Below are positions 16,950 through 27,167 of a DNA stretch of 64,000 bases, piece by piece; position 1 is the first letter of the stretch; the number at the start of each line of letters is the position of its first letter. A program made the position numbers and the translations under genes. Source of the stretch: an uncultured Bacteroidales bacterium (GTDB taxonomy: Bacteria; Bacteroidota; Bacteroidia; Bacteroidales; UBA932). Below the pieces are notes generated by a model. That model worked only from the letters and a program-made list of their open reading frames with translations, was not told the DNA's origin and made no database searches. The stretch is from assembly GCA_944322585.1 (NCBI GenBank), contig CALUPB010000011.1, forward strand, positions 1 through 64,000, in the 5' to 3' direction.

Positions 16950-18209
16950 TTACCAATATGTAATTGAAGTGAAGGCTCCGTTGAAATCGAAAGTTTCCAG
17001 ATCGTCGTTGATCCAAAGCATCGGCCGGTTGCCTTTGTTGGCATCGGAGAGCGCTACGCAACAGTCCCCCATATGTGCTCCCATGGCTGTGCCGTAGATG
17101 AAATCATAGGCCGGAGCCACTGACTGCGCGTTCCCGTCCCGGTATATTCTTACCGTACTCCCGTCATACGGCCGCCGCGATACGAAATAGCACTGTCCGT
17201 CATCTATACAGTACCCGTATATCTTATATTCCGCACCGGCAGAACACATGTAGGATGTCCCGTCCCAGAATGAGTTCCCGTATCCGGTACCGGAGCCTCC
17301 ATAGACGGTTCCGAACACGAAAAGCCGGCCTTCTTCCATTATGAAGCTGCATCCCGAGATGTCTGTCGCCCCCGAAGGCATTTCCAATGCCGTTGCATCC
17401 GGCCCGGAGAATATGACCCTTCCCTTTATTCCCTGCATTCTTGCTATATAGTGTGTTTCCATGTCCATCGACACGGCGTCTTCGATGAGAGTGATGTCAT
17501 CGGTGGATGGAATGGAACAGGGAATCCCGTCCCTTACGATATAATACCGGTTTTCAGTTCCTTCCGATGTCTCTATCATGTCACGGTACGAAAAGCAGAG
17601 GACATCCCCGTCCATGTGGAGTCCATGGAGAATCCGGCCTACACCTTTATACAGTATGATTTCTCCGTTCAGCCTGTAGACCCAGCCGGTGCCGGAACGG
17701 GGCTGGCCGAGTGTATATATCCCTTCCGGACGTTCTGCCAGGCTGACTATCATCTCCCTGCCGAAGAACCGGAATTTCTCGGCGCCGTCCTTCTTGACAA
17801 CCGTCTCCTGATCGGTGGAGAAGTCGGTGTACAGATGTCCGTCCATGCATCTGTGCATGTCGGCGTCTGCGGAGATGCAGCTGTCGTATCCTATGGGGAG
17901 TTCCAGGATCCGTTCGTTTTCGCGCATCAGGAACAGTACGGCTCCTTCTGCACTGTATCCGAGGTCAGGCAGCCAGTTATAGCCTTCCGGATATTCCACT
18001 CCTGTTATATACCGGGTCTTGCGGATGACCGGCTCTCCGGCTCCTCCTTCTTCTCCTGTGTTTCCGGGATTTCCTGCAATGTCCCCCGTTTCCCAGAAAG
18101 CCGCGCCGAGCTCCACGGGACCTCTGCAAGATACTGTTCCCCAGAACAGGACAGCACCGGTCATGCAGGTATATGCAGCTTTGAATCCGATGTTTGCTAT
18201 TCTCCCCAT
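16950..18209 (-). CDS. secreted or lipid-anchored protein of unknown function
   Basis: The protein of about 419 residues begins MGRIANIGFKAAYTCMTGAVLFWGTVSC, a hydrophobic leader ending in a cysteine that could be a weak lipobox (GTVSC). A Gly/Glu-rich linker follows. The rest alternates short strands with repeated phrases such as YRLNGEIILYKG, YYIVRDGIPCS and VRIYRDGNAQS, where a value is followed by a short gloss. This suggests a beta-propeller of six or so blades; the family is not recognised. The frame is open to 18452, but 18209 is preferred as the leader start, with CAGGGA just upstream. The gene is convergent with sufD. Confidence 0.7.
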   Translation of the reverse strand: MGRIANIGFKAAYTCMTGAVLFWGTVSCRGPVELGAAFWETGDIAGNPGNTGEEGGAGEPVIRKTRYITGVEYPEGYNWLPDLGYSAEGAVLFLMRENERILELPIGYDSCISADADMHRCMDGHLYTDFSTDQETVVKKDGAEKFRFFGREMIVSLAERPEGIYTLGQPRSGTGWVYRLNGEIILYKGVGRILHGLHMDGDVLCFSYRDMIETSEGTENRYYIVRDGIPCSIPSTDDITLIEDAVSMDMETHYIARMQGIKGRVIFSGPDATALEMPSGATDISGCSFIMEEGRLFVFGTVYGGSGTGYGNSFWDGTSYMCSAGAEYKIYGYCIDDGQCYFVSRRPYDGSTVRIYRDGNAQSVAPAYDFIYGTAMGAHMGDCCVALSDANKGNRPMLWINDDLETFDFNGAFTSITYW

Positions 18210-18600
18210 TCCCTGTAGTCGTTTTGTGCCTTGCCGTCGTCCGGGCATTCCATCCATACTGGTCCCCGCCGCGTCAGGCTGGATTTTACTGATGCGAAGA
18301 TATGGCAGATATTTTTTGTAAACCATACATGTCGGAGCGGGGAATGCGGAAATTTCCTTTTCATTATATGATTTTTGCTGTTTTTTGTTTTTTAGCCGTC
18401 TTTTTATGAGACTTTTCCGTATATGAAAAATTTTTTGATATCGCATTTTCATGTATGCTCGCTGTTTTTCCGGATCCGGGAGCCGGACAGATGCCGGAAG
18501 TCATGTAAAAATATTGTTAACGGGCACTAAAAATTTTCACAAAATTCCGAAATATGCTATATTCGTGGCGTTATTATACCTTAAAAACCTATAAAACGTT
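18210..18600. other. intergenic region between divergent genes
   Basis: About 390 AT-rich bases. An open frame extends the minus-strand gene through much of it, but that sequence has no protein-like pattern. The plus strand carries a likely promoter for the Oar-like gene (18558-18565). No RNA gene, long repeat or terminator was found. Confidence 0.5.
18558..18565 (+). promoter_or_regulatory. probable -7 element for the Oar-like gene
   Basis: TATATTCG is one base off TAnnTTTG and lies 35 bases before the ATG at 18601, the expected distance for a short leader. Confidence 0.35.
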
Positions 18601-21600
18601 ATGAAACAAGCATTTATGCGTTTGCTGTGTCTTACGGTCACGGCAATGTTGACAGGTTTTGCTGCTTTCGCGCAGGTAACAACCTCTTCTATCAGCGGTC
18701 ACGTCTATGACAACGTAGGCGATGTCGCAGGTGCAGCGGTGATTGCGGTGCACACTCCTTCAGGTACTGAGTACCATGCAGTCACAGACAAGTTCGGAAA
18801 CTACCGTATCCACAACATGCGTGTCGGCGGTCCGTACACCCTTACAGTGGATATGCTCGGATATGGACAGGTAAAGACAGAAAACATAGCCCTCAAGCTC
18901 GGCGAGACATTCGTCTGGGATGTCGAGCTCAAGGAGGAGGCTCTTTCCCTCGATGCGGTGACTATTTCCGCCGAGGCTGAGAATACCGTGATGACTTCCG
19001 AGAAGTCCGGTACATCGGCCAACTTCTCCCGCAGACAGCTTACTACCCTCCCTACCGGAAGCAGGACTATCAATGATGTGGTGAAGCTGACACCGCAGTC
19101 CAATGGGATGTCTTTCGGAGGACGGGATGACAGGTATAACAATTTTACGGTAGACGGGGCCGGTTTCAACAACAATTTCGGCCTCAATTCCGACCTTCCC
19201 GGAGGGGATTCCGGCCCTATTTCATTTGATGCCATTGAAGAAATCAGTGTGAATATTGCTCCGTACGATGTGCGCCAGTCCAGGTTTACCGGTGCGGCCA
19301 TCAATGCCGTCACCAAGTCCGGGACAAACGAGTTCGACGGAAGTTTCTATACTTATCAGAAATTCAGAGGCATGCATGGCAGCCGTGTGGACGGTCAGGA
19401 AGTTACCGGAACAGACGAGCTTACTTCACAGACATACGGACTGAGCATAGGCGGCCCTATCATCAAGAACAAGCTCTTCTTTTTCGTCAACGGAGAATAT
19501 TCTCCGGTACGGACTGCAGGCCCTGTATGGCGGCCGAGCACTGATGGCGTGGCCAATGCCGATGCCGGTATTTCGAGGACTACCATCGAGGATCTTACAG
19601 CTGTAAGGAATTATGTGATGGAGAAATACAATTATGATCCGGGAACATTCGGCGAAGGCGGCTGGGGATCATTCAATGATTTCAATTATAAGATAATGGC
19701 CCGTATCGACTGGAACATCAATGATAACAACAAATTGATGGTGCGTTATAATGATGTGATGAACTCCGTGATGAATACTCCGAGCTCGACTTCCAGTCCG
19801 TCAGGTATAGACAGGGCAAGTGTCGGACGCATCAGTGCCTATTCGATGGCTTTCTCCAAGAATTTCTACAGGATGAACAATACCGTACGTTCTATCGCTG
19901 CTGAACTCAATTCGAAAATTTCAGACAAAGTCTCAAACCAGTTCCTGGCAACATGGAACATGATTTCTGACGGAAGGTCATCGGAGTCCGACATGTTTCC
20001 GCATGTGGACATATATGAGGACGGTCAGCCGTACATCTCTCTCGGCTATGAGCTTTACACATGGAACAATGATGTGAAGAACAATACCCTGAATGTAATC
20101 GACAATGTTACCATAAACCTTAACAGGCATACTATTACGGCCGGGGCAGCATTCGAGTACATGTTTGTCAAGAACATATATCTTCCGGGAGGTACCGGTT
20201 ATTACAGATTTGCGTCTGTCGATGATTTCCTCAATGACAGAACTCCTATAGGGCTTTCTCTGACATATGGATATAACGGAGAGGAGGATCCCGGTGTCAG
20301 CCTCAATTACGGTCAGATAAGCGCTTATGTACAGGACGAGTGGGAAATAAGCAGGAAATTCAAACTGACTTACGGCGTACGGTTCGAACTTCCGGTCTAT
20401 ATGGACGGCAAGATGCTCACGAATACCAGGATACTGGAGGTTGCCGGACAGAACAATTTTGCCGGAGGCCCATGGGATACTTCTTCATGGCCTAAGTCGA
20501 AACTTTCAGTCAATCCCCGTGTAGGTTTCAACTGGGATGTGCTCGGCGACAGGAGCCTTCAGGTACGTGGAGGTACGGGACTGTTTTCAGGAGTCAACCC
20601 ATTCGTGTGGTTTACCAATCAGGTCGGCAGCGCAGGATTTGCATATTCTTCCACTATTGCTTATCAGAATGCGGCTCTCGCAAGTGCTCTTCCGGGTCTG
20701 AAGCTGTATCCCAATTATCACGATCTGATTGCTGCATATCCGGATGTGTTCTCAAATACTCCTGATACCGATTATTTGGCGAACAATGCCACAATCTGTA
20801 TGGTAGACAAGAATTTCAGGTTCCCTCAGGTGTGGAGAAGCAATCTCGCTGTAGATGTGAAGTTGCCATGGAATATGGTCTTCACCGCCGAGGCTCTGTT
20901 TACCAAGGACGTGATAGGAGTAAAGCAGTTGAATGTCAATCTTGCGGAGCCTACCGGCACGATGGCCGGAGCGGACAACAGGTCCGTATGGGATAACGGG
21001 GCGACCAAGGTTGTCAGCAATCTGAACAATGCAATGCTGCTGACCAACACCAACAAGGGTTATTCAACGCAGCTTACTGCCCAGCTGACAAAGAATTTCT
21101 CCAACGGCTTCTCCGGAATGGTTGCCTATACATATTCGAACGTAAAGGATATCACTTCCAATCCGGGCTCGCAGGCGGCATCCGCATGGACCAGCAACGT
21201 GGCTGTGAATTCTCTCAACGATGAGGAGCTTGGCTATTCATATTATTCTGTCCCTCACAGGGTTGTCGCAAGTCTCAGCTATCAGTTGAAATATGCCCGC
21301 AACTTTGCCACTACGTTTTCCCTTTTCTATCAGGGAGCAAATTACGGCAGAATTTCATATACATATAACGGAGATGTCAACGGGGACGGTTTTGCTTCTG
21401 ATCTGATGTATATTCCTAATGATCCGAGCGAGATACGGTTCGTAGACATGACAAATGGTGACGGCAGTATCGTATATGCTACTGCACAGCAGCAAAGCGA
21501 TGCTTTCTTCGACTATATCAACGGGAACAAATATCTCAGCAGCCATAAGGGACAGTATGCGGAGCGTTATGGTGATCTCCAGCACTGGGTAAACACCTTT

Positions 21601-21942
21601 GATTTCAAGATACTGCAGGATATCTATACCAATTTCGGGACTGACAACAGATATTCTCTCCAGCTGTCTCTTGATATCCTGAATGTAGGTAACCTGCTCA
21701 ACAGCAAATGGGGCTGCTATTATTCAAGTGCTGCAATGTATTACCAGAACTACAGACTTCTGAATGTGGCAAGTGCGGGAAGTACTGATACTGCACCTAC
21801 CTTTACTCTCAATGCGGGAAGTACAGGTAGCCTGCAGGCAGGTGAAGGCATTGATGCCTTTAAGGAGAATATGAAGTGGTATAGAGAGCGCTCAGCCGCC
21901 AACTGCTGGAGCATGCTGCTCGGTATAAGGCTGACATTCTAA
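18601..21942 (+). CDS. Oar-like TonB-dependent outer membrane protein
   Basis: An 1113-residue outer membrane protein. A signal peptide (about residues 1-24, ending FAAFAQ) is followed by a carboxypeptidase-regulatory-like domain (about 28-110; SISGHVYDNVGDVAGAAV, TDKFGNYRIHNM). The plug-like segment holds NFTVDGAGFNNNFG and SRFTGAAINAVTKSGTNEFDGS, and a long beta-barrel ends in LLGIRLTF with a terminal aromatic. This is the Oar type, not the SusC type: there is no SusD partner nearby and the SusC motifs are absent. Such proteins are large TonB-dependent channels whose substrate is seldom known. The gene is monocistronic, ending in a strong hairpin. Confidence 0.92.
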   Translation: MKQAFMRLLCLTVTAMLTGFAAFAQVTTSSISGHVYDNVGDVAGAAVIAVHTPSGTEYHAVTDKFGNYRIHNMRVGGPYTLTVDMLGYGQVKTENIALKLGETFVWDVELKEEALSLDAVTISAEAENTVMTSEKSGTSANFSRRQLTTLPTGSRTINDVVKLTPQSNGMSFGGRDDRYNNFTVDGAGFNNNFGLNSDLPGGDSGPISFDAIEEISVNIAPYDVRQSRFTGAAINAVTKSGTNEFDGSFYTYQKFRGMHGSRVDGQEVTGTDELTSQTYGLSIGGPIIKNKLFFFVNGEYSPVRTAGPVWRPSTDGVANADAGISRTTIEDLTAVRNYVMEKYNYDPGTFGEGGWGSFNDFNYKIMARIDWNINDNNKLMVRYNDVMNSVMNTPSSTSSPSGIDRASVGRISAYSMAFSKNFYRMNNTVRSIAAELNSKISDKVSNQFLATWNMISDGRSSESDMFPHVDIYEDGQPYISLGYELYTWNNDVKNNTLNVIDNVTINLNRHTITAGAAFEYMFVKNIYLPGGTGYYRFASVDDFLNDRTPIGLSLTYGYNGEEDPGVSLNYGQISAYVQDEWEISRKFKLTYGVRFELPVYMDGKMLTNTRILEVAGQNNFAGGPWDTSSWPKSKLSVNPRVGFNWDVLGDRSLQVRGGTGLFSGVNPFVWFTNQVGSAGFAYSSTIAYQNAALASALPGLKLYPNYHDLIAAYPDVFSNTPDTDYLANNATICMVDKNFRFPQVWRSNLAVDVKLPWNMVFTAEALFTKDVIGVKQLNVNLAEPTGTMAGADNRSVWDNGATKVVSNLNNAMLLTNTNKGYSTQLTAQLTKNFSNGFSGMVAYTYSNVKDITSNPGSQAASAWTSNVAVNSLNDEELGYSYYSVPHRVVASLSYQLKYARNFATTFSLFYQGANYGRISYTYNGDVNGDGFASDLMYIPNDPSEIRFVDMTNGDGSIVYATAQQQSDAFFDYINGNKYLSSHKGQYAERYGDLQHWVNTFDFKILQDIYTNFGTDNRYSLQLSLDILNVGNLLNSKWGCYYSSAAMYYQNYRLLNVASAGSTDTAPTFTLNAGSTGSLQAGEGIDAFKENMKWYRERSAANCWSMLLGIRLTF

Positions 21943-21983
21943 GACGACATTACTATGTGGCCGCAATGGCCGCATGAATAATA

Positions 21984-22032
21984 AGAGGACGTAACCCAAA
22001 AGTACGGGTTACGTCCTCTGTCTCCTTTTATG
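21984..22032 (+). terminator. terminator after the Oar-like gene
   Basis: A perfect 14-bp stem (AGAGGACGTAACCC with GGGTTACGTCCTCT, 8-base loop) is followed by the pyrimidine-rich GTCTCCTTTTA. The U-tract is weak but the stem is strong. Confidence 0.7.
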
Positions 22033-22156
22033 TAAAGCCTGTCGCGAAGCGGCCGGGATATTCAAGTATTGTCGGGCTGTTTCCATGACTGTCCGTAGCA
22101 ACGACGGACACGGATTGTATATTTCGGCTTCTATCGTGCCGGATCAGTCAGTGTGA

Positions 22157-23107
22157 TCATCGGCGGTAGAGGGCGAATAGGGAGGAGCCGCTTCCGGACA
22201 TGGAAGCATAGACTGCTCCCGAGTCGTAAAGGGACTGCCTGATGGCGGCAAGTTGCGGGTGGGCGGCGAAGACAGTCTTTTCAAAATCGTTGGTCACGAG
22301 GTCCGGCCATTCTTCTACGGGATGCTGCAGAGCTTCTTTCAACGGCATGGCCGGGATGCCGGGCACGATTCCCCTGTATGCGTCGGCTGTGCTGACAGAT
22401 ATCCCTTCCGGCGACAGGACTTTCAGGTCATACCCGCTTATGTCTGAAAAAGTACAGTCTGAAAGTATTTCTCCCCGTCCTTCCCCGAACATCGGCCTGT
22501 TGTAGACGAAGAATGCACAGTCGCTGCCGAGACGGGCCGCATATCCGGCAAGGGCATTCTCGTCAAGGGCAAGGGAGAACATTTCCGAAAGCATCCTGAG
22601 TGTGGCCGCCGCATCGGAAGACCCCCCTCCGAGTCCTGCCCCGACAGGAGCGAGCTTTTCGAGGAATATCTTTACCGGAGGCAGTCCGAAATCATTGTCC
22701 AACAGGCGGTAGGCCTTTGCACACAGGTCGTGCAGCGGTTCCCAGTCCACACCTTCTTTCCGGGCTATGGTTATCATCAGTTTCCCGTCTTCGGAGATGT
22801 CCTGACGGATGCGGCGCGGCTCTCCGTCATGAGCCGCAATTCCGTTCAGTATACAGCTGTCTTCCGTTCCGCCTGCTGACATGGAGAACGGTGATACGGT
22901 TCTGTCCGCCACAGGAACACCGGCATTGCCGTATATGGAAAATAAATGCTGCGAAGTACGGCTGAAGTCATCCCCTTCGACGATTTCAAGGACATCGTGG
23001 ATGTCGCTGTACGGATAGAAGAGGGTTTCTATGTCATGGTATCCGTCCTGACGTTTCCTCAGGACGTTGAGGCCTATGTTGACTTTGACGTTTGGGTATG
23101 TTATCAT
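22157..23107 (-). CDS. ispE: 4-diphosphocytidyl-2-C-methyl-D-erythritol kinase
   Basis: A 316-residue GHMP kinase of the MEP isoprenoid pathway. It has the N-terminal KVNIGLNVLRKRQDGYHDIETLF with the substrate-site residues, the ATP loop PVGAGLGGGSSDAAATL, and the C-terminal SMSGSGSSLFALY glycine-rich motif. About 40 residues between roughly 50 and 95 form an Asp/Ser-rich insertion compared with the usual protein of about 280 residues. It is the last gene of a minus-strand run (rlmH, histidine kinase, tsaE, ispE) and starts 28 bases after tsaE ends. Confidence 0.95.
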   Translation of the reverse strand: MITYPNVKVNIGLNVLRKRQDGYHDIETLFYPYSDIHDVLEIVEGDDFSRTSQHLFSIYGNAGVPVADRTVSPFSMSAGGTEDSCILNGIAAHDGEPRRIRQDISEDGKLMITIARKEGVDWEPLHDLCAKAYRLLDNDFGLPPVKIFLEKLAPVGAGLGGGSSDAAATLRMLSEMFSLALDENALAGYAARLGSDCAFFVYNRPMFGEGRGEILSDCTFSDISGYDLKVLSPEGISVSTADAYRGIVPGIPAMPLKEALQHPVEEWPDLVTNDFEKTVFAAHPQLAAIRQSLYDSGAVYASMSGSGSSLFALYRR

Positions 23108-23135
23108 ATCTTCCGGGATTTCTGTCCGATTGGTA

Positions 23136-23558
23136 TCAGTCTTCCCATTCCACTGTCCTGGAAAGGTCTGGATTTACAGTGATATGTACGGACAGGGTCT
23201 CTTCCGGCAGCAGCGGCCCGATATTTTCCGGCCATTCTATGAGACAGAGGTTCCCGCTGTAGAAATAGTCGTCCACTCCTATGTCCACAGCTTCGCGCAG
23301 TTCCTTTATACGGTAGAAATCAAAATGATAGACTGGCTCTCCATGTCCCGTGACATATTCGTTCAGTATTGTGAAGGTCGGGGAACAGACAGTGTCTTCC
23401 ACCCCGAGCCTGTGGCATATCGCGGTCGTGAAAGTGGTCTTGCCCGCTCCCATAGGTGCATGGAATGCTATGATATTGTGGCCTTCCGTTTCCCGTATGA
23501 ATTCTCCCGCTGCACGGAAGAGATCATCTGTGTCCTTTATTATAATGCTGTGTTTCAT
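23136..23558 (-). CDS. tsaE: tRNA threonylcarbamoyladenosine synthesis ATPase TsaE
   Basis: About 140 residues. It is the small P-loop ATPase that works with TsaB and TsaD to make t6A37 on ANN-decoding tRNAs. It has Walker A APMGAGKTTF, then SPTFTILNEY and VYHFDFYRIKELREAVDIGVDDYF, and the conserved LCLIEWPENI strand. The ATG at 23558 is chosen over one at 23573, since the family starts just before the first strand. It lies 16 bases downstream of the large histidine kinase and 28 bases upstream of ispE. Confidence 0.95.
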   Translation of the reverse strand: MKHSIIIKDTDDLFRAAGEFIRETEGHNIIAFHAPMGAGKTTFTTAICHRLGVEDTVCSPTFTILNEYVTGHGEPVYHFDFYRIKELREAVDIGVDDYFYSGNLCLIEWPENIGPLLPEETLSVHITVNPDLSRTVEWED

Positions 23559-23574
23559 ACTGTTATATAACATA

Positions 23575-26500
23575 TTATCTGTCCGGGTCCATTTGCGGAG
23601 TCTGTTTCGGAAGTGAGACCGTGAAACTTGCCCCTCCGAGGGAGAATGATTTCCGGTATGTTATTTCCCCGTTGCATTTTTCAACGATATTCCTGCATAT
23701 GGCCAGTCCCAATCCTGTCCCGCTGCTCTTTGTCGTGAAATTGGGGGTAAAGAGTTTCCCCTGGTTTTCTTCATTGACTCCAGGCCCGTTGTCTTCGAAG
23801 ACTATGTCATAATAGCCGTCCCGGACTCCGTTGCGCAGGCTTATGAATATTTTCCCCTGAACTGCTTCCTGTCCCGTTTCGACTGCTTCCTTCTGCTGTA
23901 TCTCGACGGCCTGCACCGCATTGGTGATGAGGTTGACGAATACCCGTATGAGCTGAGGCTTGGGGGCAAGAACCATCGCCTTTTCCAGACCTATGTATGA
24001 CATTTCGATGTTCTCCTTGTTGTCGAATATCACGAGTTGGTCCCTCAGGATGCTGTCCAGATTTATCTCGACAGGTTCCTCCGTATAGAGTTTCGCGAAT
24101 GTCGAGAATTCATTGGCCGTGTCGGTAAGTATATCGATATGTTCCAGGACGACCGCTGCTACCCTGTCGAATTTCTCGCTCCATGTCGGGTCGTTCTTCT
24201 GTTTCAGCCTGATGAGTCTCTGTATCTCTAACTTTATAGGAGTAAGCGGGTTCTTGATTTCGTGCGCCACCTGTCTGGCCATTTCGCTCCATGCCTTGTC
24301 CCTTTCTGCCTGGGCGAGTCGTCTTGTACTGACGGAAAGGTCGTGCACCATCCTGTTGTAAGCGTCTACAAGCGATGACACTTCATCATGTCTCTTGTAC
24401 ATGATGTATTCCAGTCCGTGCAGGTCGGTCTCGTTCATCTTGCGTCCCATTTCGATAAGAGGCTTGAACATCCTGTTTACGAAAGTGGTGCTTATGAGTA
24501 TTGTCAGGAGAATGAGAATGATGAATATGTTGATTATGGTGGCGGCATGGAACAGGGCATCCTGCTTGAAATCCTGGTCCTGTCCGGTGTAAGGCACGCA
24601 TATTATCGCCACCACCTTGCCGTTGTCGTTTCTTATCGGAGCATAGAGAGAATAGAAGGAATTTTTTCCGATGCGTTCCTGGTGTATGTAGAACCTCTGG
24701 TTCCGGTACATTATATAGTAGTAGGCATCCTCGTTGATGCGGGAGCCAATTACCATCCTGTCGAATATTTCGGGTGTCGTCGACCTTATGGCTTTCCCCG
24801 AAGGGGTATATATTGTGATGTCGGACTTGGTGTCGTTGCTTATGCTTTCGAGAATGGCCGCGAACCTGTTGCTGCCGAGTTCTGCGGCGGAATCCATGTT
24901 CCCGCACTGGCTGTCCACCATTGTCTGTATCGTGCTGATCCGGCCGGACATCATGTTGTCCAGATTGGTACGGTTCCTTCTGTAGACGAATGTGACGCTT
25001 ATTATGGACATCACTATCAGCGACAGCAGCAGGGAGGCAAGGAGGACGGCATTGATACGTGATCTGAAATAGTTGCTTCTCAAAGCTTCCGCATTTTCCT
25101 TCGGACGTCTTCTGTATATGCACAGGTACAGGGCAAAGAAAGATATCAGGAAAAGGTATGAGAATGTCACCATATATGTCATGACGCCGCGTGTCTTGCG
25201 GGATATGACGATGGATTCATTGTCGGTAATCCTGTTGATGAAGTGTATGTACCCGTTTGTCCTGATATACGGTACGCCTTCCTCTATCCTGTCTTTCAGC
25301 CGCTGGTACATTACCGTAGGGTAGGCGTATTCCCCCTTGTAGCTGACGAGTCTGTCCGAGACATATCTGGCATAGGAGTAGAAAGGCGGGATGTTGACCC
25401 CTCCCGGCTTGGAATACCGTCCCAGAAGACTGTAATATCCCCTGTCTTCCCTGTTGGCTTTCGGTTCTATGTCGATGACTATTCTGGAAAGGCCGTGTTC
25501 CCTTGAATAATAGGGGAATACGCCTATGTAGCCGGACTGTCCGCGGGAGTCGTAAGTGTAGAAGAACCTGGATCTGTCGGCAATGGGAGTGCCGTTGAAG
25601 ATTTTCTGTTCATATTGCTTCAGGCAGTCCGGTACATCTCCCGGGCATACCGCCACCATGATATAATAGTCCTGGGTAATATTGCTCAGGTAATTTTCCG
25701 TCAGCCTGTTGAGTATCATCAGGTTGCTTCTTTCGAGGTGGGACAGGGCGGAAATGAACGGATCGGCGGCAATGGCATCTTCCACTCCTCTCAGGTTCAG
25801 TTCGAGTCCGAGATCCCTGTCAACGGCGAGCCTGTTGGACAGGACTATCATCCTGTTCTGCTCCTTGCTGAAACCGAGTATGCTCAATGTCCCCGTAAAG
25901 TAAATGGAACTTACGGCGGCGAACAGCAGGAGATATTTCCTGTCGAACACACTGTACCTTCTGCCCTGCAGGATGAAAAGGGCGGGGGACAGCATCTGTA
26001 TGAGAAGCAGGATGCAGAACAGAAGGACCATGTATACTATATATACTATGGCTGTATATACAGTGATGTGGCTCCACATGTGCAGTTCCAGCTGGATGCT
26101 GGAGTTCATTACAAGACTGTGGAGAGTGAGCCCGGTATATACGGCTATTGTGACTGCAAGGGCGCAGACGGATGCCCCGTAGACATAGGCCCGTTGTCTT
26201 CGGTTGCCGTCGCGCATCCATTTTATGAACTTGCCCCGTATCAGATACAGGCTGACGATGAGCAGTATGACTGTCATGTCCAGTATGATAAGGGCACCGA
26301 ACGAGTACAGGAAAGTCCCTCCTGCGTATATTGTCGGGGAGAATATGGCAGACGGTGAGTGCAGTCCCCAGAAATATGCAACGCATGCCGTTATTGCGGT
26401 GATGGCAGCGTTGACTGCAAATATCCTTACTGTACGGTGTGTCCACAGATAGAAGAGCGATGCCATTACTATCAGGAGCAGCGACACCCATCTCATTGCA

Positions 26501-27162
26501 GAGTTGGACAGAGGCGATGTGTCCCAGCCGGTTTCAGGGATTATCTTGAATACGGGTGAGCCGTCATACGAGACCGGATAGCCTCCTGCTTCATTGATAG
26601 GCTCTATCGAGAATGATCCGGGAAGTTTCAGATGGCGGTTGATGCCGTTGTAAGGCTTGTGGATGTTTTCGGCGAGATGGTCCTTTATTTCCAGCCCTGC
26701 TATTATCCTGCTGCTTATTCCGTCCGTCGCGGACTTTACAAGATACCATTTGGAGCCGAGGTTGAGGTACTGTACCTTGTCCGTAACATTCCTCAGAGGG
26801 GATTCCAGACTTGAGCGCAGGCCGGTAAGTCTCTGTATTACAAGTCGTGAGCTTATGTCGTCATTGTTTATTGGGAACTGGTTGCACCATGACTGCAGAG
26901 TGTCGTAGACATATCTGTACACGACCATGTCTTCCGGAAGGTCGAGGTCGAGCCAGTCCGAATAGTCGGAATCGAGAACCTGCCGGATATACGTGTCCAG
27001 CAGTTCCATACGTCGGTCTATCCTTTTCTCCACACGTCTTGCCGCCTGACCGGTGTCTTTGGTTGTCGTGTTCAGTATCAGGGACAGGAAAAACAGCAGC
27101 AGCGACGCTACGATGCAGAAAACGCTTCCGTATTTCCTTATGTATGACCTCGCTTTCATCAT
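23575..27162 (-). CDS. large membrane sensor histidine kinase (NtrY-like)
   Basis: 1195 residues. A first membrane helix (about 12-30) and an extracytoplasmic stretch are followed by a cluster of some six hydrophobic segments (about 225-430). A second large extracytoplasmic region comes next, then membrane helices near 680 and 720, a third sensory loop, a membrane helix near 885 and a HAMP-like linker. The kinase core has VAHEIKNPLTPIK (phospho-acceptor His967), ITNAVQAVE, EDNGPGV and SSGTGLGLAIC. The His box resembles NtrB/NtrY kinases, which pair with sigma-54 activators. No response regulator gene is adjacent. It sits between rlmH (5 bases upstream) and tsaE, so a housekeeping transcript carries it. 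Confidence 0.9.
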   Translation of the reverse strand: MMKARSYIRKYGSVFCIVASLLLFFLSLILNTTTKDTGQAARRVEKRIDRRMELLDTYIRQVLDSDYSDWLDLDLPEDMVVYRYVYDTLQSWCNQFPINNDDISSRLVIQRLTGLRSSLESPLRNVTDKVQYLNLGSKWYLVKSATDGISSRIIAGLEIKDHLAENIHKPYNGINRHLKLPGSFSIEPINEAGGYPVSYDGSPVFKIIPETGWDTSPLSNSAMRWVSLLLIVMASLFYLWTHRTVRIFAVNAAITAITACVAYFWGLHSPSAIFSPTIYAGGTFLYSFGALIILDMTVILLIVSLYLIRGKFIKWMRDGNRRQRAYVYGASVCALAVTIAVYTGLTLHSLVMNSSIQLELHMWSHITVYTAIVYIVYMVLLFCILLLIQMLSPALFILQGRRYSVFDRKYLLLFAAVSSIYFTGTLSILGFSKEQNRMIVLSNRLAVDRDLGLELNLRGVEDAIAADPFISALSHLERSNLMILNRLTENYLSNITQDYYIMVAVCPGDVPDCLKQYEQKIFNGTPIADRSRFFYTYDSRGQSGYIGVFPYYSREHGLSRIVIDIEPKANREDRGYYSLLGRYSKPGGVNIPPFYSYARYVSDRLVSYKGEYAYPTVMYQRLKDRIEEGVPYIRTNGYIHFINRITDNESIVISRKTRGVMTYMVTFSYLFLISFFALYLCIYRRRPKENAEALRSNYFRSRINAVLLASLLLSLIVMSIISVTFVYRRNRTNLDNMMSGRISTIQTMVDSQCGNMDSAAELGSNRFAAILESISNDTKSDITIYTPSGKAIRSTTPEIFDRMVIGSRINEDAYYYIMYRNQRFYIHQERIGKNSFYSLYAPIRNDNGKVVAIICVPYTGQDQDFKQDALFHAATIINIFIILILLTILISTTFVNRMFKPLIEMGRKMNETDLHGLEYIMYKRHDEVSSLVDAYNRMVHDLSVSTRRLAQAERDKAWSEMARQVAHEIKNPLTPIKLEIQRLIRLKQKNDPTWSEKFDRVAAVVLEHIDILTDTANEFSTFAKLYTEEPVEINLDSILRDQLVIFDNKENIEMSYIGLEKAMVLAPKPQLIRVFVNLITNAVQAVEIQQKEAVETGQEAVQGKIFISLRNGVRDGYYDIVFEDNGPGVNEENQGKLFTPNFTTKSSGTGLGLAICRNIVEKCNGEITYRKSFSLGGASFTVSLPKQTPQMDPDR

Positions 27163-27167
27163 GCCTG